From Pasteurellaceae bacterium (GTDB lineage Bacteria; Pseudomonadota; Gammaproteobacteria; Enterobacterales; Pasteurellaceae): DNA of 62,884 nucleotides. Shown here piece after piece: positions 1 through 9,837 of this stretch. A model generated the notes under the pieces. It searched no databases. It was not told where the DNA came from and saw nothing but the letters and a program-made list of their open reading frames with translations. Every line of letters starts with the position of its first letter. Positions within the stretch are counted from its first letter, which is position 1. A program made the translations under genes and the position numbers. The stretch covers positions 1 through 62,884 of the forward strand of contig JAUMYT010000013.1 of assembly GCA_030528525.1 (NCBI GenBank), written 5' to 3'.

Positions 1-2
1 TG

Positions 3-419
3 ATTTTCGCCGCTCGCACGCAATTAGTCGAAACCGTGATTCAGCCTGCGTTGGCTGCAGGCAAATGGGTAGTGGGCGACAGACACAATATGTCGAGCCA
101 AGCCTACCAAGGCGGTGGACGCAATTTACACGAACTGGTGGACAACATCGGCAAGGCGATTTTGGGCGACTTTGAACCTGATTTGACGCTCTATCTCGAT
201 CTCGATCCTGCCGTCGGTTTAGAGCGTGCCAAAGGACGGGGAGCGTTGGATCGGATTGAACAGCAACACATCGACTTTTTCCACCGCACCCGTCAGCGTT
301 ATTTGGAATTGACACAAAATAATCCAAAAGCGGTAATCATCAACGCCGATCAGCCGATTGAGAATGTCTCAACAGCAATTGAGCAAGTGGTGCAGGCGTT
401 TGTGAGAGCCTCATCGTAG
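3..419 (+). CDS. tmk: Thymidylate kinase, C-terminal part (5' end outside window)
   Basis: Phosphorylates dTMP to dTDP in the cytoplasm. The reading frame is open from the first bases of the window, so the N-terminal P-loop is missing. What remains includes the family block GDRH followed by [10 protein letters not shown], which is the DR(H/Y) and LID-proximal region of bacterial thymidylate kinases, and the conserved DLDP strand. The GTG near base 36 is internal, not a start. In most relatives tmk is followed by holB. Here it ends at a strong palindrome and faces the convergent ybeD gene, while holB lies about 24 kb away on the other strand. Confidence 0.95.
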   Translation: MFAARTQLVETVIQPALAAGKWVVGDRHNMSSQAYQGGGRNLHELVDNIGKAILGDFEPDLTLYLDLDPAVGLERAKGRGALDRIEQQHIDFFHRTRQRYLELTQNNPKAVIINADQPIENVSTAIEQVVQAFVRASS

Positions 420-423
420 CAGA

Positions 424-481
424 ACAAGGGGGTGAGAAAATGAGAGATTTTGTAAAATGTGCCTTTTTCTCACCCCCTTGT
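424..481. terminator. Palindrome between convergent tmk and ybeD, built from two head-to-head copies of the 34-bp repeat
   Basis: The arms ACAAGGGGGTGAGAAAA (424-440) and its exact complement (465-481) form a 17-bp stem with a 24-nt centre. It lies between the stops of two convergent genes and can act as a bidirectional terminator. Each arm with its inner TTTTGTAAAA/TTTTACAAAA is one copy of the interspersed 34-bp element described elsewhere, so this site is an inverted pair of that element. Confidence 0.75.
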
Positions 482-485
482 CAGG

Positions 486-776
486 TTACAACACCATGCG
501 AACGCCTTCAATGGCAGAAAGGTTGGTGTATAAACGTTCAACCTGTTCAATATTTTCAGCTTGAATGGTAATGGATACGGAATGGTAAGTGCCTTTTCCA
601 CTTTCTTTGGTACTTGGGTGATAGTCGCCTTTGACGACTTTTTGAACCTCAGCGACGACATCGTCCACCAAACCATCACGTTTTAAGCCAACCACTTTAA
701 AGGTGAAGGCACAGGGGAATTCGAGAAGGTCTTTGAGTTTTTTATCTTGTTGTAGATCAGTTAAATGAATGCTCAT
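486..776 (-). CDS. ybeD: YbeD-family (DUF493) small regulatory-fold protein
   Basis: A protein of 96 residues of the UPF0250/YbeD family, whose ferredoxin-like fold resembles the regulatory domain of serine metabolism enzymes; its biochemical role is unknown. Recognisable blocks are FPCAFTFKVVG near residue 20 and the TYHSVSITI strand near residue 63. The start has a good AAGGA ribosome site seven bases upstream. It is the last gene of the mrdA-rodA-rlpA-dacA series, the same place it holds in enterobacteria, but lipB, which usually follows, is absent and tmk faces it instead. Confidence 0.9.
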   Translation of the reverse strand: MSIHLTDLQQDKKLKDLLEFPCAFTFKVVGLKRDGLVDDVVAEVQKVVKGDYHPSTKESGKGTYHSVSITIQAENIEQVERLYTNLSAIEGVRMVL

Positions 777-805
777 GAAATATCCTTGTTTAATTTAACG
801 CATAA

Positions 806-827
806 AAGCGGTGAGTCTTCACCGCTT
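806..827. other. Intercistronic hairpin between dacA and ybeD
   Basis: AAGCGGTGA and TCACCGCTT form a perfect 9-bp stem with a 4-nt loop. The arms resemble the uptake-word core AAGCGGT. Read on the minus strand it is followed by TTTTATG, so it could weakly terminate dacA transcripts or protect their 3' end. Confidence 0.5.
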
Positions 828-864
828 GAAACCATTGTGTATGGGAAATTTGTGAAATTGCAAG

Positions 865-2043
865 TTAGTTGAATAAGCCTTTGACCGTGAGGACTAACCA
901 ATCCCACGCCTTGCCAATCATGCCTGCCTCACCCACTTCTTGCATCACCTGTAAATCGACACTGGCGATGTCTTTATCATTGAGCTGGTAAATCACCTTA
1001 CCGACGACTTGTCCTTTTGCCAGTGGAGCTTCAAGGGTTTTCTTCTCTAGCACATAGCGGGCTTTGAGTTCACTTGTTTTGCCTTTCGGTACGGTGATGT
1101 AGCTGTCTTTGAGCGTGCCAAGTTGGACTTTATTGGCATCGCCATAGTAGACGCTCTGTTCAGAGACACTCTGCCCTGCTGACAGTGGTTTTACTGTTTC
1201 AAAATTGGCGAATCCCCATTGGAGCAATTTTTTGCTTTCAATTTCACGCCCTTTGATGCTAGAAACACCCATGACAACAGAAATCAATCTTGTATTGCTG
1301 TTGTACGCTGACGCCACGAGATTGTAACCTGCTTTATCAGTGTGACCGGTTTTCATGCCGTCCACGTTTATCGTTTTATCCCACAGCAAACCGTTGCGAT
1401 TTGGCTGCTTGATTTTATTGAAGGTGAAATCTTTTTCTGCATAGATTTTATACTCTTCTGGCAAATCACGAATGAGATGCTGACCGATAATCGCCATATC
1501 TCGGGCGGAAGAGTATTGGTTTGGATCGTCTAAGCCATGTACCGTGGCGAAATGCGTATTCTTTAAGCCAAATTGTCGGACGTATTTGTTCATCGTATCA
1601 ATAAATGTGGCTTGTGATCCAGAAATATGCTCTGCAATGGCAACGCAAGCATCATTACCAGAAACGACGATGATACCTCGATTGAGGTCTTCAACTGAAA
1701 CTTGTTGATTGATATTTAAGAACATTTTTGATGAACCAGGGAATTTCTGTGCCCAAGCATTTTCGCTGATAGTCACCATATCGTTATTTTTGATACGACC
1801 GCTTTTGATCGCATCGCCAATGACATAGCTGGTCATCATTTTGGTGAGGCTTGCAGGATATTGACGTTGGTCAGGATTCAGGCTAGCGAGAATTGCCCCT
1901 GAATTATAATCCATTAATACATAGGTTTGTGCGTTAATCGCAGGCGGAGTCATACCGTAATCTACATCTTGATTCGCATAACTGTGAGCAGAGAAGATGA
2001 GAGCACCTAAGAGGGTTGTCTTATATAATGTGTTATTAAACAT
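865..2043 (-). CDS. dacA: D-alanyl-D-alanine carboxypeptidase (PBP5/6 family)
   Basis: A 392-residue periplasmic carboxypeptidase that trims the terminal D-Ala from peptidoglycan pentapeptides. It has an N-terminal signal peptide (about residues 1-23), then the three active-site motifs of the S11 family: SLTK (Ser65, Lys68), SGN (128-130) and KTG (231-233). A C-terminal beta domain ends in an amphipathic stretch (GMIGKAWDWLVLTVKGLFN) of the kind that anchors PBP5 to the inner membrane. It sits directly after rlpA in the elongation operon. All catalytic residues are present. Confidence 0.96.
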   Translation of the reverse strand: MFNNTLYKTTLLGALIFSAHSYANQDVDYGMTPPAINAQTYVLMDYNSGAILASLNPDQRQYPASLTKMMTSYVIGDAIKSGRIKNNDMVTISENAWAQKFPGSSKMFLNINQQVSVEDLNRGIIVVSGNDACVAIAEHISGSQATFIDTMNKYVRQFGLKNTHFATVHGLDDPNQYSSARDMAIIGQHLIRDLPEEYKIYAEKDFTFNKIKQPNRNGLLWDKTINVDGMKTGHTDKAGYNLVASAYNSNTRLISVVMGVSSIKGREIESKKLLQWGFANFETVKPLSAGQSVSEQSVYYGDANKVQLGTLKDSYITVPKGKTSELKARYVLEKKTLEAPLAKGQVVGKVIYQLNDKDIASVDLQVMQEVGEAGMIGKAWDWLVLTVKGLFN

Positions 2044-2074
2044 AGAACTGTTCCATTGTTAAGTTGAGTGCGAA

Positions 2075-2803
2075 TTATTTTGCTTTAATGGTAAGTTTTT
2101 TACCCTCGCCTTTGGTCAGCAAAGGTAATTTCTTACGTTTGGCGATTTGATACAGGGATTCTACCCCTTTTCCTGAGAGATAGCCCTGTTTATCGACTTG
2201 AATTGCCTCGATGTTGACATTGGCAACTCCCGATTGATACATGCCAATTTCACGTGCGGCGGCGACCGAAAGATCGATCACTCTGCCCTTGCTAAACGGG
2301 CCGCGATCGTTAATGCGTACAATGACTTTACGTCCATTGCGTAAATTGGTGACCAAGGCATAAGACCCGAGAGCAAGCGTTTTATGTGCTGCGGTATAGG
2401 CATATTGATCGAAAATTTCCCCACTTGCGGTTTTTCTACCGTGAAATGAGCCTCCATAGTAGCTTGCCACCCCTTTTTGACTAAACTGACGGGAAGCGGC
2501 TTTGCTTAACGTCGTATAAGTTTTTCCTTTCACGCGGTAACGAGAGATTTTATCGCTAATGGGGGTGTAGGTGAGCGCAGCCCCTTTGACCCCATAACGG
2601 CGGTGAGTTTCATTTATTGCGTTCACAAGGCGAGATGATGTGGCGTTATTATTACTTTCCGTTGATTGTACGGCAGTTGGGTTGTTATCTGTAACGGCAC
2701 TCTCTACATCAGGGCTTGTATTGTCTAATACAGAACAAGCAGAAAGGAGTAGCAAAATTATCGTGCTACAGCATAGATTAAAAACGAGTTTTAATGATGA
2801 CAT
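2075..2803 (-). CDS. rlpA: RlpA-like septal/rare lipoprotein A
   Basis: Outer-membrane lipoprotein with a double-psi beta-barrel; family members are lytic transglycosylases acting on peptide-free glycan strands. The start at 2803 is chosen over an in-frame start at 2854 because it has a GGAG ribosome site and gives a normal signal peptide with lipobox LSAC (lipidated Cys23). The barrel lies at about residues 111-195 and keeps the NDRGPF motif with its conserved Asp. The protein ends about 45 residues after the barrel, with no C-terminal SPOR domain, so unlike the E. coli protein it probably cannot bind denuded septal glycan by that route. Confidence 0.9.
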   Translation of the reverse strand: MSSLKLVFNLCCSTIILLLLSACSVLDNTSPDVESAVTDNNPTAVQSTESNNNATSSRLVNAINETHRRYGVKGAALTYTPISDKISRYRVKGKTYTTLSKAASRQFSQKGVASYYGGSFHGRKTASGEIFDQYAYTAAHKTLALGSYALVTNLRNGRKVIVRINDRGPFSKGRVIDLSVAAAREIGMYQSGVANVNIEAIQVDKQGYLSGKGVESLYQIAKRKKLPLLTKGEGKKLTIKAK

Positions 2804-2869
2804 AAATGTTCTCCAAGTTGCTTGATTGGCAAGCAACAACAATAAATCCGTCATGAGGCAAACCTCAGA

Positions 2870-4000
2870 CTATGATTTTAGGTGATGATATGGGTTTTGT
2901 TTGTCTTTATGTTCACGATGAACATAGGTAGACATCATTAAACCAAACGCTGCCATGAGTGTGACATAAGACGTTCCGCCATAACTAAATAGCGGTAATG
3001 GCACGCCAACCACAGGCAAAATACCACTCACCATACCAATATTGACGAACACATATACAAAAAATAACAACGCAGTGCCGCCGGATAAGAGGCGTCCAAA
3101 GGCAGAGTTGGCTTTTGCACCAATCATCAGCCCACGGGCGATAATAAAGAGGTAAATGGCGAATAAGATGAGCACGCCAATCATGCCATGCTCTTCGCTT
3201 AATACAGCAAAAATAAAATCAGTGTGTGGTTCAGGCAAGAACTCGAGTTGAGATTGTGTCCCTTCCATCCAGCCTTTTCCTTCCATACCGCCCGATCCAA
3301 TCGCAATTTTGGATTGGATAATGTGATAGCCAGCGCCAAGCGGATCTTTCTCTGGGTCAAGCAAGGTTAGCACCCGTGTTTTCTGGTAGTCGTGCATTAA
3401 GTAAAACCACATGATTGGGATAAATCCAGCGAGAAAGACGACGCCTGCAGCGATCAATTTCCAGCTCAGTCCTGCCAAGAACAGCACGAAAATACCGGCG
3501 GCACACACGAGAATGGAGGTACCTAAATCGGGCTGGATCGCCACTAATAAGGTGGGGAAGATAATGATGCCGAGTGCGACAATGGTGTCTTTAAAATTGG
3601 GTGGCAAGGTACGTTTTCCCAAATAAGTGGCAACCATCAATGGCACTGCAAGTTTGGCAATTTCGGAAGGCTGAAATCGCACAAAGCCTAAGTTGAGCCA
3701 ACGTTGTGCCCCTTTACTGGTTTCGCCTACGGCATCGACCAATACTAATAAAATCACACAGACTACATATAAGTAGGGTGAAATTTTTTCATAAAAACGA
3801 GGGGGGAACATTGCCATCATGATCATTACGCCCAGTCCAAGAGTCACTTGAATCACTCTGTTGATAAACATACGTTCGCTGCCACCACTTGCGCTGTATA
3901 GCACAATTAAACCATAGCCGGTGATGGCGAGTAAGCCAATCAACAGCAGCCAATCAAGCGCGAATAACTTCCATACACGGTTGAAGTAAGATTTACTCAT
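2870..4000 (-). CDS. rodA: Rod-shape peptidoglycan glycosyltransferase RodA
   Basis: SEDS-family membrane polymerase of the elongasome, partner of PBP2. About ten hydrophobic segments are visible, with the SEDS signatures [16 protein letters not shown], the loop containing [10 protein letters not shown] and the late [11 protein letters not shown]. The ATG at 4000 is preferred to the upstream GTG because it has a GAGG ribosome site. It overlaps the 3' end of mrdA by 8 nt, which indicates translational coupling with its PBP2 partner. Length (376 residues) is normal. Confidence 0.96.
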   Translation of the reverse strand: MSKSYFNRVWKLFALDWLLLIGLLAITGYGLIVLYSASGGSERMFINRVIQVTLGLGVMIMMAMFPPRFYEKISPYLYVVCVILLVLVDAVGETSKGAQRWLNLGFVRFQPSEIAKLAVPLMVATYLGKRTLPPNFKDTIVALGIIIFPTLLVAIQPDLGTSILVCAAGIFVLFLAGLSWKLIAAGVVFLAGFIPIMWFYLMHDYQKTRVLTLLDPEKDPLGAGYHIIQSKIAIGSGGMEGKGWMEGTQSQLEFLPEPHTDFIFAVLSEEHGMIGVLILFAIYLFIIARGLMIGAKANSAFGRLLSGGTALLFFVYVFVNIGMVSGILPVVGVPLPLFSYGGTSYVTLMAAFGLMMSTYVHREHKDKQNPYHHLKS

Positions 4001-5957
4001 GCTGTGTTTCCTCACTGATTACAAGGGGGGAAGAAAATGGCACTTTTTGCAAATCTTTTTGCTGTGGTGCAGGCAGTTGAGTAGGCTGTTGTAATACATA
4101 ATCCATAATTTTGCGTGCGACGGGAGCGGCGGAACTAGATCCTCCCCCCGCATTTTCTAAAATTAACGCTACCACTACTTTAGGGTTGTCGTACGGGGCA
4201 TAACCCATAAACCATGCATGGTCGTGCAGATGTTTGTTGATAGTGTTTTTATCATAGTCCTTGCCTTTTAAGCTAAAGACTTGTGCGGTTCCTGTTTTAC
4301 CTGCAGCACGATAGGGAATGCCGGCAAAGGCTTTTTTGGCAGTACCATTGTTAGCATGCACAACATTATACATGCCTAATTTTGCGATTTGCCAAAACCG
4401 ATCAGGAACGTCATTGATGTCTTCGTATAAGAGCGGATCTTGATATGGCTGGTTTTCGCCCGACATGACTTCCATCATTAAATGCGGTGTATTTACCTTG
4501 CCATTATTGATTAGCACAGCAGTAGCCTTGGCTAATTGTAACGGTGTGGAGATCCAGTAGCCTTGCCCAATTCCAACAGAAACAGTATCACCAGGAATCC
4601 ATGGTTTTTTATGACGTATCTGCTTCCACTCACGGCTTGGCATAATGCCGCTGGACTCTTCTGCTAGGTCGATCCCCGTTTTCATGCCGAAACCAAAGCG
4701 CTTCATCCAAGCGGACATTCGGTCAATTCCCATGTCGTAGGCCAGTTGATAGAAAAACGTATCCGACGATTCAACAATCGCTTTATTGACATCGGTACGA
4801 CCATGCCCGCCTTTTTTCCAATCACGGAAGCGTTGGGTTGTGTTAGGCAACATCCAATAACCGGGGTCAAAAATGGTGGTGTTGGGGTGAATTTTGCCCT
4901 CAGTAAGCCCTGCTACTGCCATAAAGGGCTTAATCGTAGACGCTGGTGGATAAGTTCCTTGAGTTGCTCGGCTGTAAAGTGGGCGATTTTCATCTTCAAG
5001 CAGCATGCGATAGTCTTTGCCTGAAATGCCTCCCACAAATAAATTGTTGTCGTAGCTCGGGTTTGTCACCATCGCTAAAATGCTGCTATCTTTGGGATCG
5101 AGCACAACAATTGCTCCTTTTTGTTGCCCCATTAATGACATGACATAGCGTTGCAGATCAATATCTAACGTTAGACGAATACTACTACCCGCTACAGCGG
5201 GTTGGTCGCGTAATTTGCGGATCACCTTACCACGGTTGTTGATCTCGACTTCCTCAAAGCCTGTGGTGCCATGTAACTGCTCTTCATAGAATTTTTCGAT
5301 CCCCAATTTGCCAATATCGTGCGAGCCTGCGTAGTTACCAAATTTACCTTGCTCTTGCAGACGCTTTTTATCCCGATCGTTGATTTTGGCGACATAACCT
5401 AAAATATGCGTTAACACTTCACCATAAGGATAGGTGCGTTTGAAATAAGGCTGAACATCTAGGCTTGGAAAACGGTATTGGTTCACCGCAAAGCAGGCGA
5501 TCTGTTCCTCAGTTAGGTCTGGTTTCAATAAAATGGGGGTATAGCGAGAAGAGCGGCTTTTCTCTTTACGGAAATGCTCAATATCTTGCTCGTTCAAGCC
5601 GATTAATAATTTCAGCTCTTCTAGTGTTTCCTCAAGATTATCGACTTTTTCTGGAATGATATAGAGTCCGAAGAAGGTGATATTTTCTGCCAACACTTTG
5701 CCATTTCTATCGTAAATTAGCCCCCGTGTTGGTGGAACAGGCAAGAGTTTAATACGGTTCCCATTAGAGCGGGTTTGGTAAGATTCGTAATCACGAATTT
5801 GTAAGTTGTATAAATTCGCCAACAGCACTGCAGTGAGTGCCAGCACACCTAAAAACGCAATCAAGGCTCTTCGCACAAACAGATTCTTTTCTGCTTGCCC
5901 GTTTCGTACTTGTGTGTACTGCTTAGGGGAGGTTGGTTTTGCGAATTTCGCCAACAT
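3993..5957 (-). CDS. mrdA: Penicillin-binding protein 2 (elongation transpeptidase)
   Basis: Class B PBP that cross-links side-wall peptidoglycan with RodA. One transmembrane helix (about residues 30-50) is followed by the pedestal domain and the transpeptidase domain with STIK (Ser340 nucleophile), SSD (about 398-400, the SxN-type position) and KTG (554-556). The last 30 residues form a low-complexity tail; bases 4021-4054, which encode part of it, are a copy of the interspersed 34-bp element read as [10 protein letters not shown]. It follows rlmH by 6 nt. Confidence 0.96.
   Translation of the reverse strand: MLAKFAKPTSPKQYTQVRNGQAEKNLFVRRALIAFLGVLALTAVLLANLYNLQIRDYESYQTRSNGNRIKLLPVPPTRGLIYDRNGKVLAENITFFGLYIIPEKVDNLEETLEELKLLIGLNEQDIEHFRKEKSRSSRYTPILLKPDLTEEQIACFAVNQYRFPSLDVQPYFKRTYPYGEVLTHILGYVAKINDRDKKRLQEQGKFGNYAGSHDIGKLGIEKFYEEQLHGTTGFEEVEINNRGKVIRKLRDQPAVAGSSIRLTLDIDLQRYVMSLMGQQKGAIVVLDPKDSSILAMVTNPSYDNNLFVGGISGKDYRMLLEDENRPLYSRATQGTYPPASTIKPFMAVAGLTEGKIHPNTTIFDPGYWMLPNTTQRFRDWKKGGHGRTDVNKAIVESSDTFFYQLAYDMGIDRMSAWMKRFGFGMKTGIDLAEESSGIMPSREWKQIRHKKPWIPGDTVSVGIGQGYWISTPLQLAKATAVLINNGKVNTPHLMMEVMSGENQPYQDPLLYEDINDVPDRFWQIAKLGMYNVVHANNGTAKKAFAGIPYRAAGKTGTAQVFSLKGKDYDKNTINKHLHDHAWFMGYAPYDNPKVVVALILENAGGGSSSAAPVARKIMDYVLQQPTQLPAPQQKDLQKVPFSSPLVISEETQHE
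4021..4054 (+). repeat. 34-bp interspersed element, inside mrdA 3' end
   Basis: ACAAGGGGGGAAGAAAA, then CTTTTTGCAAAT after a short spacer. It is antisense to mrdA and is translated in-frame as part of the PBP2 C-terminal tail. Confidence 0.7.
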
Positions 5958-5963
5958 CAGGGA

Positions 5964-6431
5964 TTATTCTCTATGGTAAGGGTGGTTAGTGGTCAGCGAC
6001 CATGCACGATACACACTTTCCGCTACCACTACCCGAACCAGTGGGTGAGGTAAGGTAAGCGGGGAGAGTGACCAACTTTGTTCAGCTGTAGCTTTACATT
6101 CAGGCGATAGTCCTTCTGGCCCACCGATCAATAAGCACACATCACGCCCATCGTTTTTCCAGCCTTCTAGCTGCTGGGCAAGCTGTTCTGTTGTCCACGG
6201 TTTGCCAGGAATATCAAGTGTGACAATTTTGCCACGCCCAGCGGCAGCCAACATCGCTTTGCCTTCTTGCTCCAAAATGCGTTTGATGTCGGCATTTTTG
6301 CCCCGTTTGCCCGCAGGAATTTCCACCAACTCAAACGGCATATCTTTCGGGAAACGACGTTGATACTCCTCAAAGCCTTTGGTCACCCAATCGGGCATTT
6401 TCGTTCCCACCGCAATCAACTGAATTTTCAT
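5964..6431 (-). CDS. rlmH: 23S rRNA pseudouridine-1915 N3-methyltransferase
   Basis: SPOUT-class methyltransferase that modifies pseudouridine 1915 of 23S rRNA on assembled 70S ribosomes. The 155-residue protein shows the knot residues [10 protein letters not shown] and the highly conserved C-terminus [15 protein letters not shown]. Its ATG follows the rsfS stop codon without a gap, so the two are co-translated, the same pairing seen across gammaproteobacteria. Confidence 0.97.
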   Translation of the reverse strand: MKIQLIAVGTKMPDWVTKGFEEYQRRFPKDMPFELVEIPAGKRGKNADIKRILEQEGKAMLAAAGRGKIVTLDIPGKPWTTEQLAQQLEGWKNDGRDVCLLIGGPEGLSPECKATAEQSWSLSPLTLPHPLVRVVVAESVYRAWSLTTNHPYHRE

Positions 6432-6746
6432 TTACGCCCAGAGTTTTTCTAATTGATACATTTCACGGCTTTCACGTTGCAAAATATGCACAATCGCTTG
6501 CCCGAAATCGATCACAATCCAATCCGCCACATTTTTGCCTTCGTGAGCGAACACATCAAAACCTGCTTTTTTGCTTTCTTCAATGAGATTATCCGCCGTC
6601 GAAGCCACGTGGCGACTGGAAGTGCCTGTGGCTAAGATCATTGTATCAGTAATACTCGATTTCCCTTTCACATCAATGGCTTGAATATCTTGGGCTTTCA
6701 AACCTTCTAAGGTTTCGGTTAAGAAATTGACTAAATTCTGTTCCAT
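6432..6746 (-). CDS. rsfS: Ribosomal silencing factor RsfS
   Basis: Binds uL14 and blocks 30S-50S joining in stationary phase. The conserved DIQAIDVKGKSSITDTMI strand and the block HEGKNVADWIVIDFGQAIVHI identify the family. The start is uncertain: the ATG at 6746 and two others up to 6758 are in frame; a GAGAAAA stretch lies just ahead of 6746. First gene of the rsfS-rlmH-mrdA-rodA-rlpA-dacA-ybeD run. Confidence 0.95.
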   Translation of the reverse strand: MEQNLVNFLTETLEGLKAQDIQAIDVKGKSSITDTMILATGTSSRHVASTADNLIEESKKAGFDVFAHEGKNVADWIVIDFGQAIVHILQRESREMYQLEKLWA

Positions 6747-6825
6747 TTTTCTCATCACTATTGGTTAAAAAAAGAGACGAATTATAGCACAGAATTGTGA
6801 AGCATTCTTGGCAACAGAAAAGAAA

Positions 6826-6865
6826 GCGGTCAGATTTCTGCAAAGTTTTGCAAAGGTCTGACCGC
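6826..6865 (-). terminator. Terminator formed by an inverted pair of uptake-type words
   Basis: GCGGTCAGA (6826-6834) and TCTGACCGC (6857-6865) pair, and inner TTTGCAAA-like stretches extend the symmetry. Each arm is an AAGCGGTC-type DNA uptake word with its TGCAAA tail. Read on the minus strand the stem is followed by TTTCTTTTC, so it fits a terminator for the NhaC gene. Inverted uptake words used as terminators are well known in Pasteurellaceae. Further single copies of the core are at 44964-44973, 52157-52166 and 54034-54043. Confidence 0.75.
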
Positions 6866-6878
6866 AAAAACGCATTTA

Positions 6879-8312
6879 TTAAGCTTTAGCGGCGTCTTGC
6901 TCTTCAGGCTTGAGATACTCAATCCGAATATTCAAACTCGCCAAAATAATCGCAATCACAGGGATAGTGTAATTCAACACCGCATAAGGGGCGTATTCAA
7001 AGGCACTCACTTGTAGCATTGAGAAAGCATACACACCACAGGTGTTCCACGGCACAAGAACGGACGTGACCGTACCGCCGTCTTCCAAGGCTCGCGAGAG
7101 ATTTTTGGAACTCATTCCTTTATCTTTATAGGCTTTGATGTACATCCGCCCTGGGAGCAAAATCGAAATATATTGTTCCGATGTCGTTACGTTGGTGATC
7201 ATGGCTGAGACAATGGTCGAAATAATCACGGAGGATGCTTTTTTCGCAAAGGCGAGAATGGTTTCTACGACGGAACGTAACATTCCCGTTTGTTCGGCAA
7301 TGCCGCCGAAGGTCATCGCTACAATCGTTAGAGAAATGGTGTACATCATTGACTCAATCCCACCCCGATTAAAGAGTTTATCGATCATTTCATGACCGCT
7401 TTCAATCTTATAACCATCGTGGAGCGTTTTTACCGCAACGCTGACATCACCACCTTGCACAAAAACATGGCATAACCAGCCCAGCAAAATCCCCGCTGCC
7501 AAAGCAGGTAATGCAGGCACTTTTTTCGCCACTAAGCCTACCACAATCACTGGCACTAGCAGCAGCCAAGGCGAAATCACAAAATGCTTCTGCATCGCTT
7601 CCATCACATCCGTAATACGAGCAGTATCCAGTTTATCTGGGGTAAAATCTAAACCGAAATAGTAGTAGGCACACAGAGCGATGATAAAAGCAGGTACAGA
7701 AGTGACAAACATATGGCGGATATGGTCGAACAAGGGTGTTTCTGTGATCCCAGCCGCAAGGTTGGTGGTGTCAGAAAGCGGTGACATCTTATCGCCAAAA
7801 TAGGCACCTGAAATCACCGCTCCTGCGACCATCGGAGCAGGAATACCGACACTAATGCCAATCCCCATCGCTGCGACCCCAATAGTCCCCATCGTTGACC
7901 AAGAGCTTCCCACTGCTAGGGTGACAATCGCACAAATAATGCAGATCGTCACCAAAAACAACGACGGCGAAATCAGTTTTAAGCCGTAGTAAATCATTGT
8001 AGCGACAATCCCACCACCGAGCCACGCTCCTATGGTTAGCCCGATCATAATGATGATCACAATCGCAGGCAACGCAAGTTTAATTCCGCGATAAATGCCC
8101 TTTTCAATGGTTTCCCATTTGTAGCCATAATACATTGCAATGAAACTGGCGGTAACCGCACCAATAATCAGCGGCACGTGTGGCGACGCTTCAAATTTGA
8201 TAATCGCCACTGCCATTACAGACACCATCACAATCACAGGCAAAAATGCCCAAAAGAATGGAATGCGGTTACCTTCTTGGATTTCAGGGTGCTGTTGCAG
8301 TTTTTTCGACAT
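6879..8312 (-). CDS. nhaC: NhaC-family Na+/H+ antiporter
   Basis: A 477-residue inner-membrane antiporter with about eleven hydrophobic segments. The diagnostic loop GAYFGDKMSPLSDTTNLA lies near residue 170, and a second conserved loop with TSEQYISILLPGRM lies in the C-terminal half; these mark the NhaC rather than the NhaB or NhaP families. It stands alone, with its own terminator downstream (6826-6865) and a copy of the 34-bp element just upstream. Confidence 0.9.
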   Translation of the reverse strand: MSKKLQQHPEIQEGNRIPFFWAFLPVIVMVSVMAVAIIKFEASPHVPLIIGAVTASFIAMYYGYKWETIEKGIYRGIKLALPAIVIIIMIGLTIGAWLGGGIVATMIYYGLKLISPSLFLVTICIICAIVTLAVGSSWSTMGTIGVAAMGIGISVGIPAPMVAGAVISGAYFGDKMSPLSDTTNLAAGITETPLFDHIRHMFVTSVPAFIIALCAYYYFGLDFTPDKLDTARITDVMEAMQKHFVISPWLLLVPVIVVGLVAKKVPALPALAAGILLGWLCHVFVQGGDVSVAVKTLHDGYKIESGHEMIDKLFNRGGIESMMYTISLTIVAMTFGGIAEQTGMLRSVVETILAFAKKASSVIISTIVSAMITNVTTSEQYISILLPGRMYIKAYKDKGMSSKNLSRALEDGGTVTSVLVPWNTCGVYAFSMLQVSAFEYAPYAVLNYTIPVIAIILASLNIRIEYLKPEEQDAAKA

Positions 8313-8326
8313 AAGTTGCTCCTATT

Positions 8327-8360
8327 ACAAGGGGGGGAGTAAAGGGAAGATTTTGCAAAA
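8327..8360 (+). repeat. 34-bp interspersed element upstream of nhaC
   Basis: ACAAGGGGGGGAGTAAA then AGATTTTGCAAAA. It lies in the short gap between nhaC and a REP-like palindrome. Confidence 0.7.
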
Positions 8361-8373
8361 TGATGTTGTTTAG

Positions 8374-8436
8374 GTAGGATGGGCTTTAGCCCATCACATT
8401 ATATTCGCAGGTTTGATGGGCTAAAGCCCATCCTAC
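8374..8436. repeat. REP-like inverted repeat pair downstream of rocD
   Basis: GTAGGATGGGCTTTAGCCCA and its inverse copy at the other end (TGGGCTAAAGCCCATCCTAC) face each other across about 20 bp; each arm is itself a small palindrome (GGGCTTTAGCCC). A near-identical pair is at 43116-43181. The organisation resembles REP doublets. It probably ends rocD transcripts. Confidence 0.7.
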
Positions 8437-8441
8437 AAATC

Positions 8442-9635
8442 CTAACTCAACACTTCACGAATGCGTGCTAATGCCCAATCCAAATCGGCTTTCTCAATGA
8501 CCAACGGCGGTGCAAAACGGATCACGGTGTCGTGAGTTTCTTTACAGAGCAAACCTTTCTCTTTCAAGGCTTCACAATAAGGGCGAGCGGCTTCGGTCAA
8601 TTCCAAACCGATAAATAAGCCACGTCCACGCACTTCTTTGATTTTCGGATGCTGAATTTTTTTCAGCTCGCCCAAGAAATACTCGCCTAATTCACGGGAA
8701 CGCTCGGCAAGGTTTTCATCAATCAACACATCAAGAGCGGCAATCGACACCGCACACGCCAACGGGTTACCACCGAAGGTTGAGCCGTGCGAACCTGGGT
8801 TGAACACGCCTAAAATATCTTCATTCGCCAACACGCAAGAAATTGGGAATACGCCACCGCCCAAGGCTTTGCCGAGAATGTACATATCTGGCTCGAAGCC
8901 TTCCCATTCACAAGCGAACAATTTGCCTGTACGACCAAGCCCTGCCTGAATTTCATCGGCAATGAATAACACATTGTTTTCTTTACATAATTCGTAAGCG
9001 GCTTTTAAGAAATCTTTCGGTGGGATTAAAATGCCCGCTTCGCCTTGGATTGGCTCCACCAAGAAAGCGGCGGTGTTTGGGGTAATCGCTTGTTTGAGAG
9101 CGTCTAAATCGCCATAAGGAATGAGTTTGAACCCGCCGAGTAACGGGCCAAAGCCACGTTGATAATCGGCATCAGAAGAAAGGGAAACTGCCGCCATGGT
9201 GCGACCGTGGAAGTTACCGTTACAAGCGATGATTTCCGCCCGATCTTTTGCCACGCCTTTCACATCATACGCCCAGCGGCGAGCGGTTTTAATTGCCGTT
9301 TCCACCGCTTCCGCCCCTGTATTCATCGGCAACGCCATTGATTTTTTGCCGAGTTTACAGATTTTTTCATACCAAGGGCCAAGCTGATCGTTATAAAACG
9401 CACGAGACGTGAGCGTCACACGCTCCGCCTGATCTTTCAACGCCTGCACAATTTTCGGATGGCAATGCCCTTGGTTCACCGCCGAATAGGCACTTAACAT
9501 ATCCAAATAACGCTTGCCTTCAGGATCTTCCACCCAAATGCCTTTGGCTTGGCTAATCACAATCGGTAATGGCAAATAGTTTTTTGCCCCAAATTGTTCA
9601 GTTTGTTCGATAAGTTGTGTTGAAGAAACGCTCAT
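8442..9635 (-). CDS. rocD: Ornithine aminotransferase
   Basis: PLP-dependent class III aminotransferase converting ornithine and 2-oxoglutarate to glutamate semialdehyde. The 397-residue protein has the PLP-binding features [18 protein letters not shown], the Asp in [14 protein letters not shown], and the Schiff-base Lys in [13 protein letters not shown]. The N-terminal block [20 protein letters not shown] is very close to the Bacillus-type RocD as I remember it, which separates it from the related acetylornithine enzymes. No other arginine-degradation gene is beside it. Confidence 0.9.
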   Translation of the reverse strand: MSVSSTQLIEQTEQFGAKNYLPLPIVISQAKGIWVEDPEGKRYLDMLSAYSAVNQGHCHPKIVQALKDQAERVTLTSRAFYNDQLGPWYEKICKLGKKSMALPMNTGAEAVETAIKTARRWAYDVKGVAKDRAEIIACNGNFHGRTMAAVSLSSDADYQRGFGPLLGGFKLIPYGDLDALKQAITPNTAAFLVEPIQGEAGILIPPKDFLKAAYELCKENNVLFIADEIQAGLGRTGKLFACEWEGFEPDMYILGKALGGGVFPISCVLANEDILGVFNPGSHGSTFGGNPLACAVSIAALDVLIDENLAERSRELGEYFLGELKKIQHPKIKEVRGRGLFIGLELTEAARPYCEALKEKGLLCKETHDTVIRFAPPLVIEKADLDWALARIREVLS

Positions 9636-9837
9636 TTTTTACTCCATAAATGAAAAGAATGATAATGGTTTAGAGTTTACCAAAATTTTTTGAAGGGATT
9701 GTTAATTTTTTGTGAAAAGTTTGAAGTGCTTCGCATTTTCAATGGCACTTTTCTCTATTTGCTTCATTGAGGTGAAAGCCATGCTCGAACAGTAAAATGT
9801 GAGGCATCTCTTACCGCTTGGGATATTGTTAAAACGC

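Noticed and set aside
6826-6865. Novel palindrome
   Set aside because: It is an inverted pair of the known clade-type uptake word acting as a terminator.
8442-9635. Recent transfer of rocD from Gram-positive bacteria
   Set aside because: The N-terminal block resembles Bacillus RocD from memory, but codon use looks ordinary and no mobile features flank it; needs a phylogeny.
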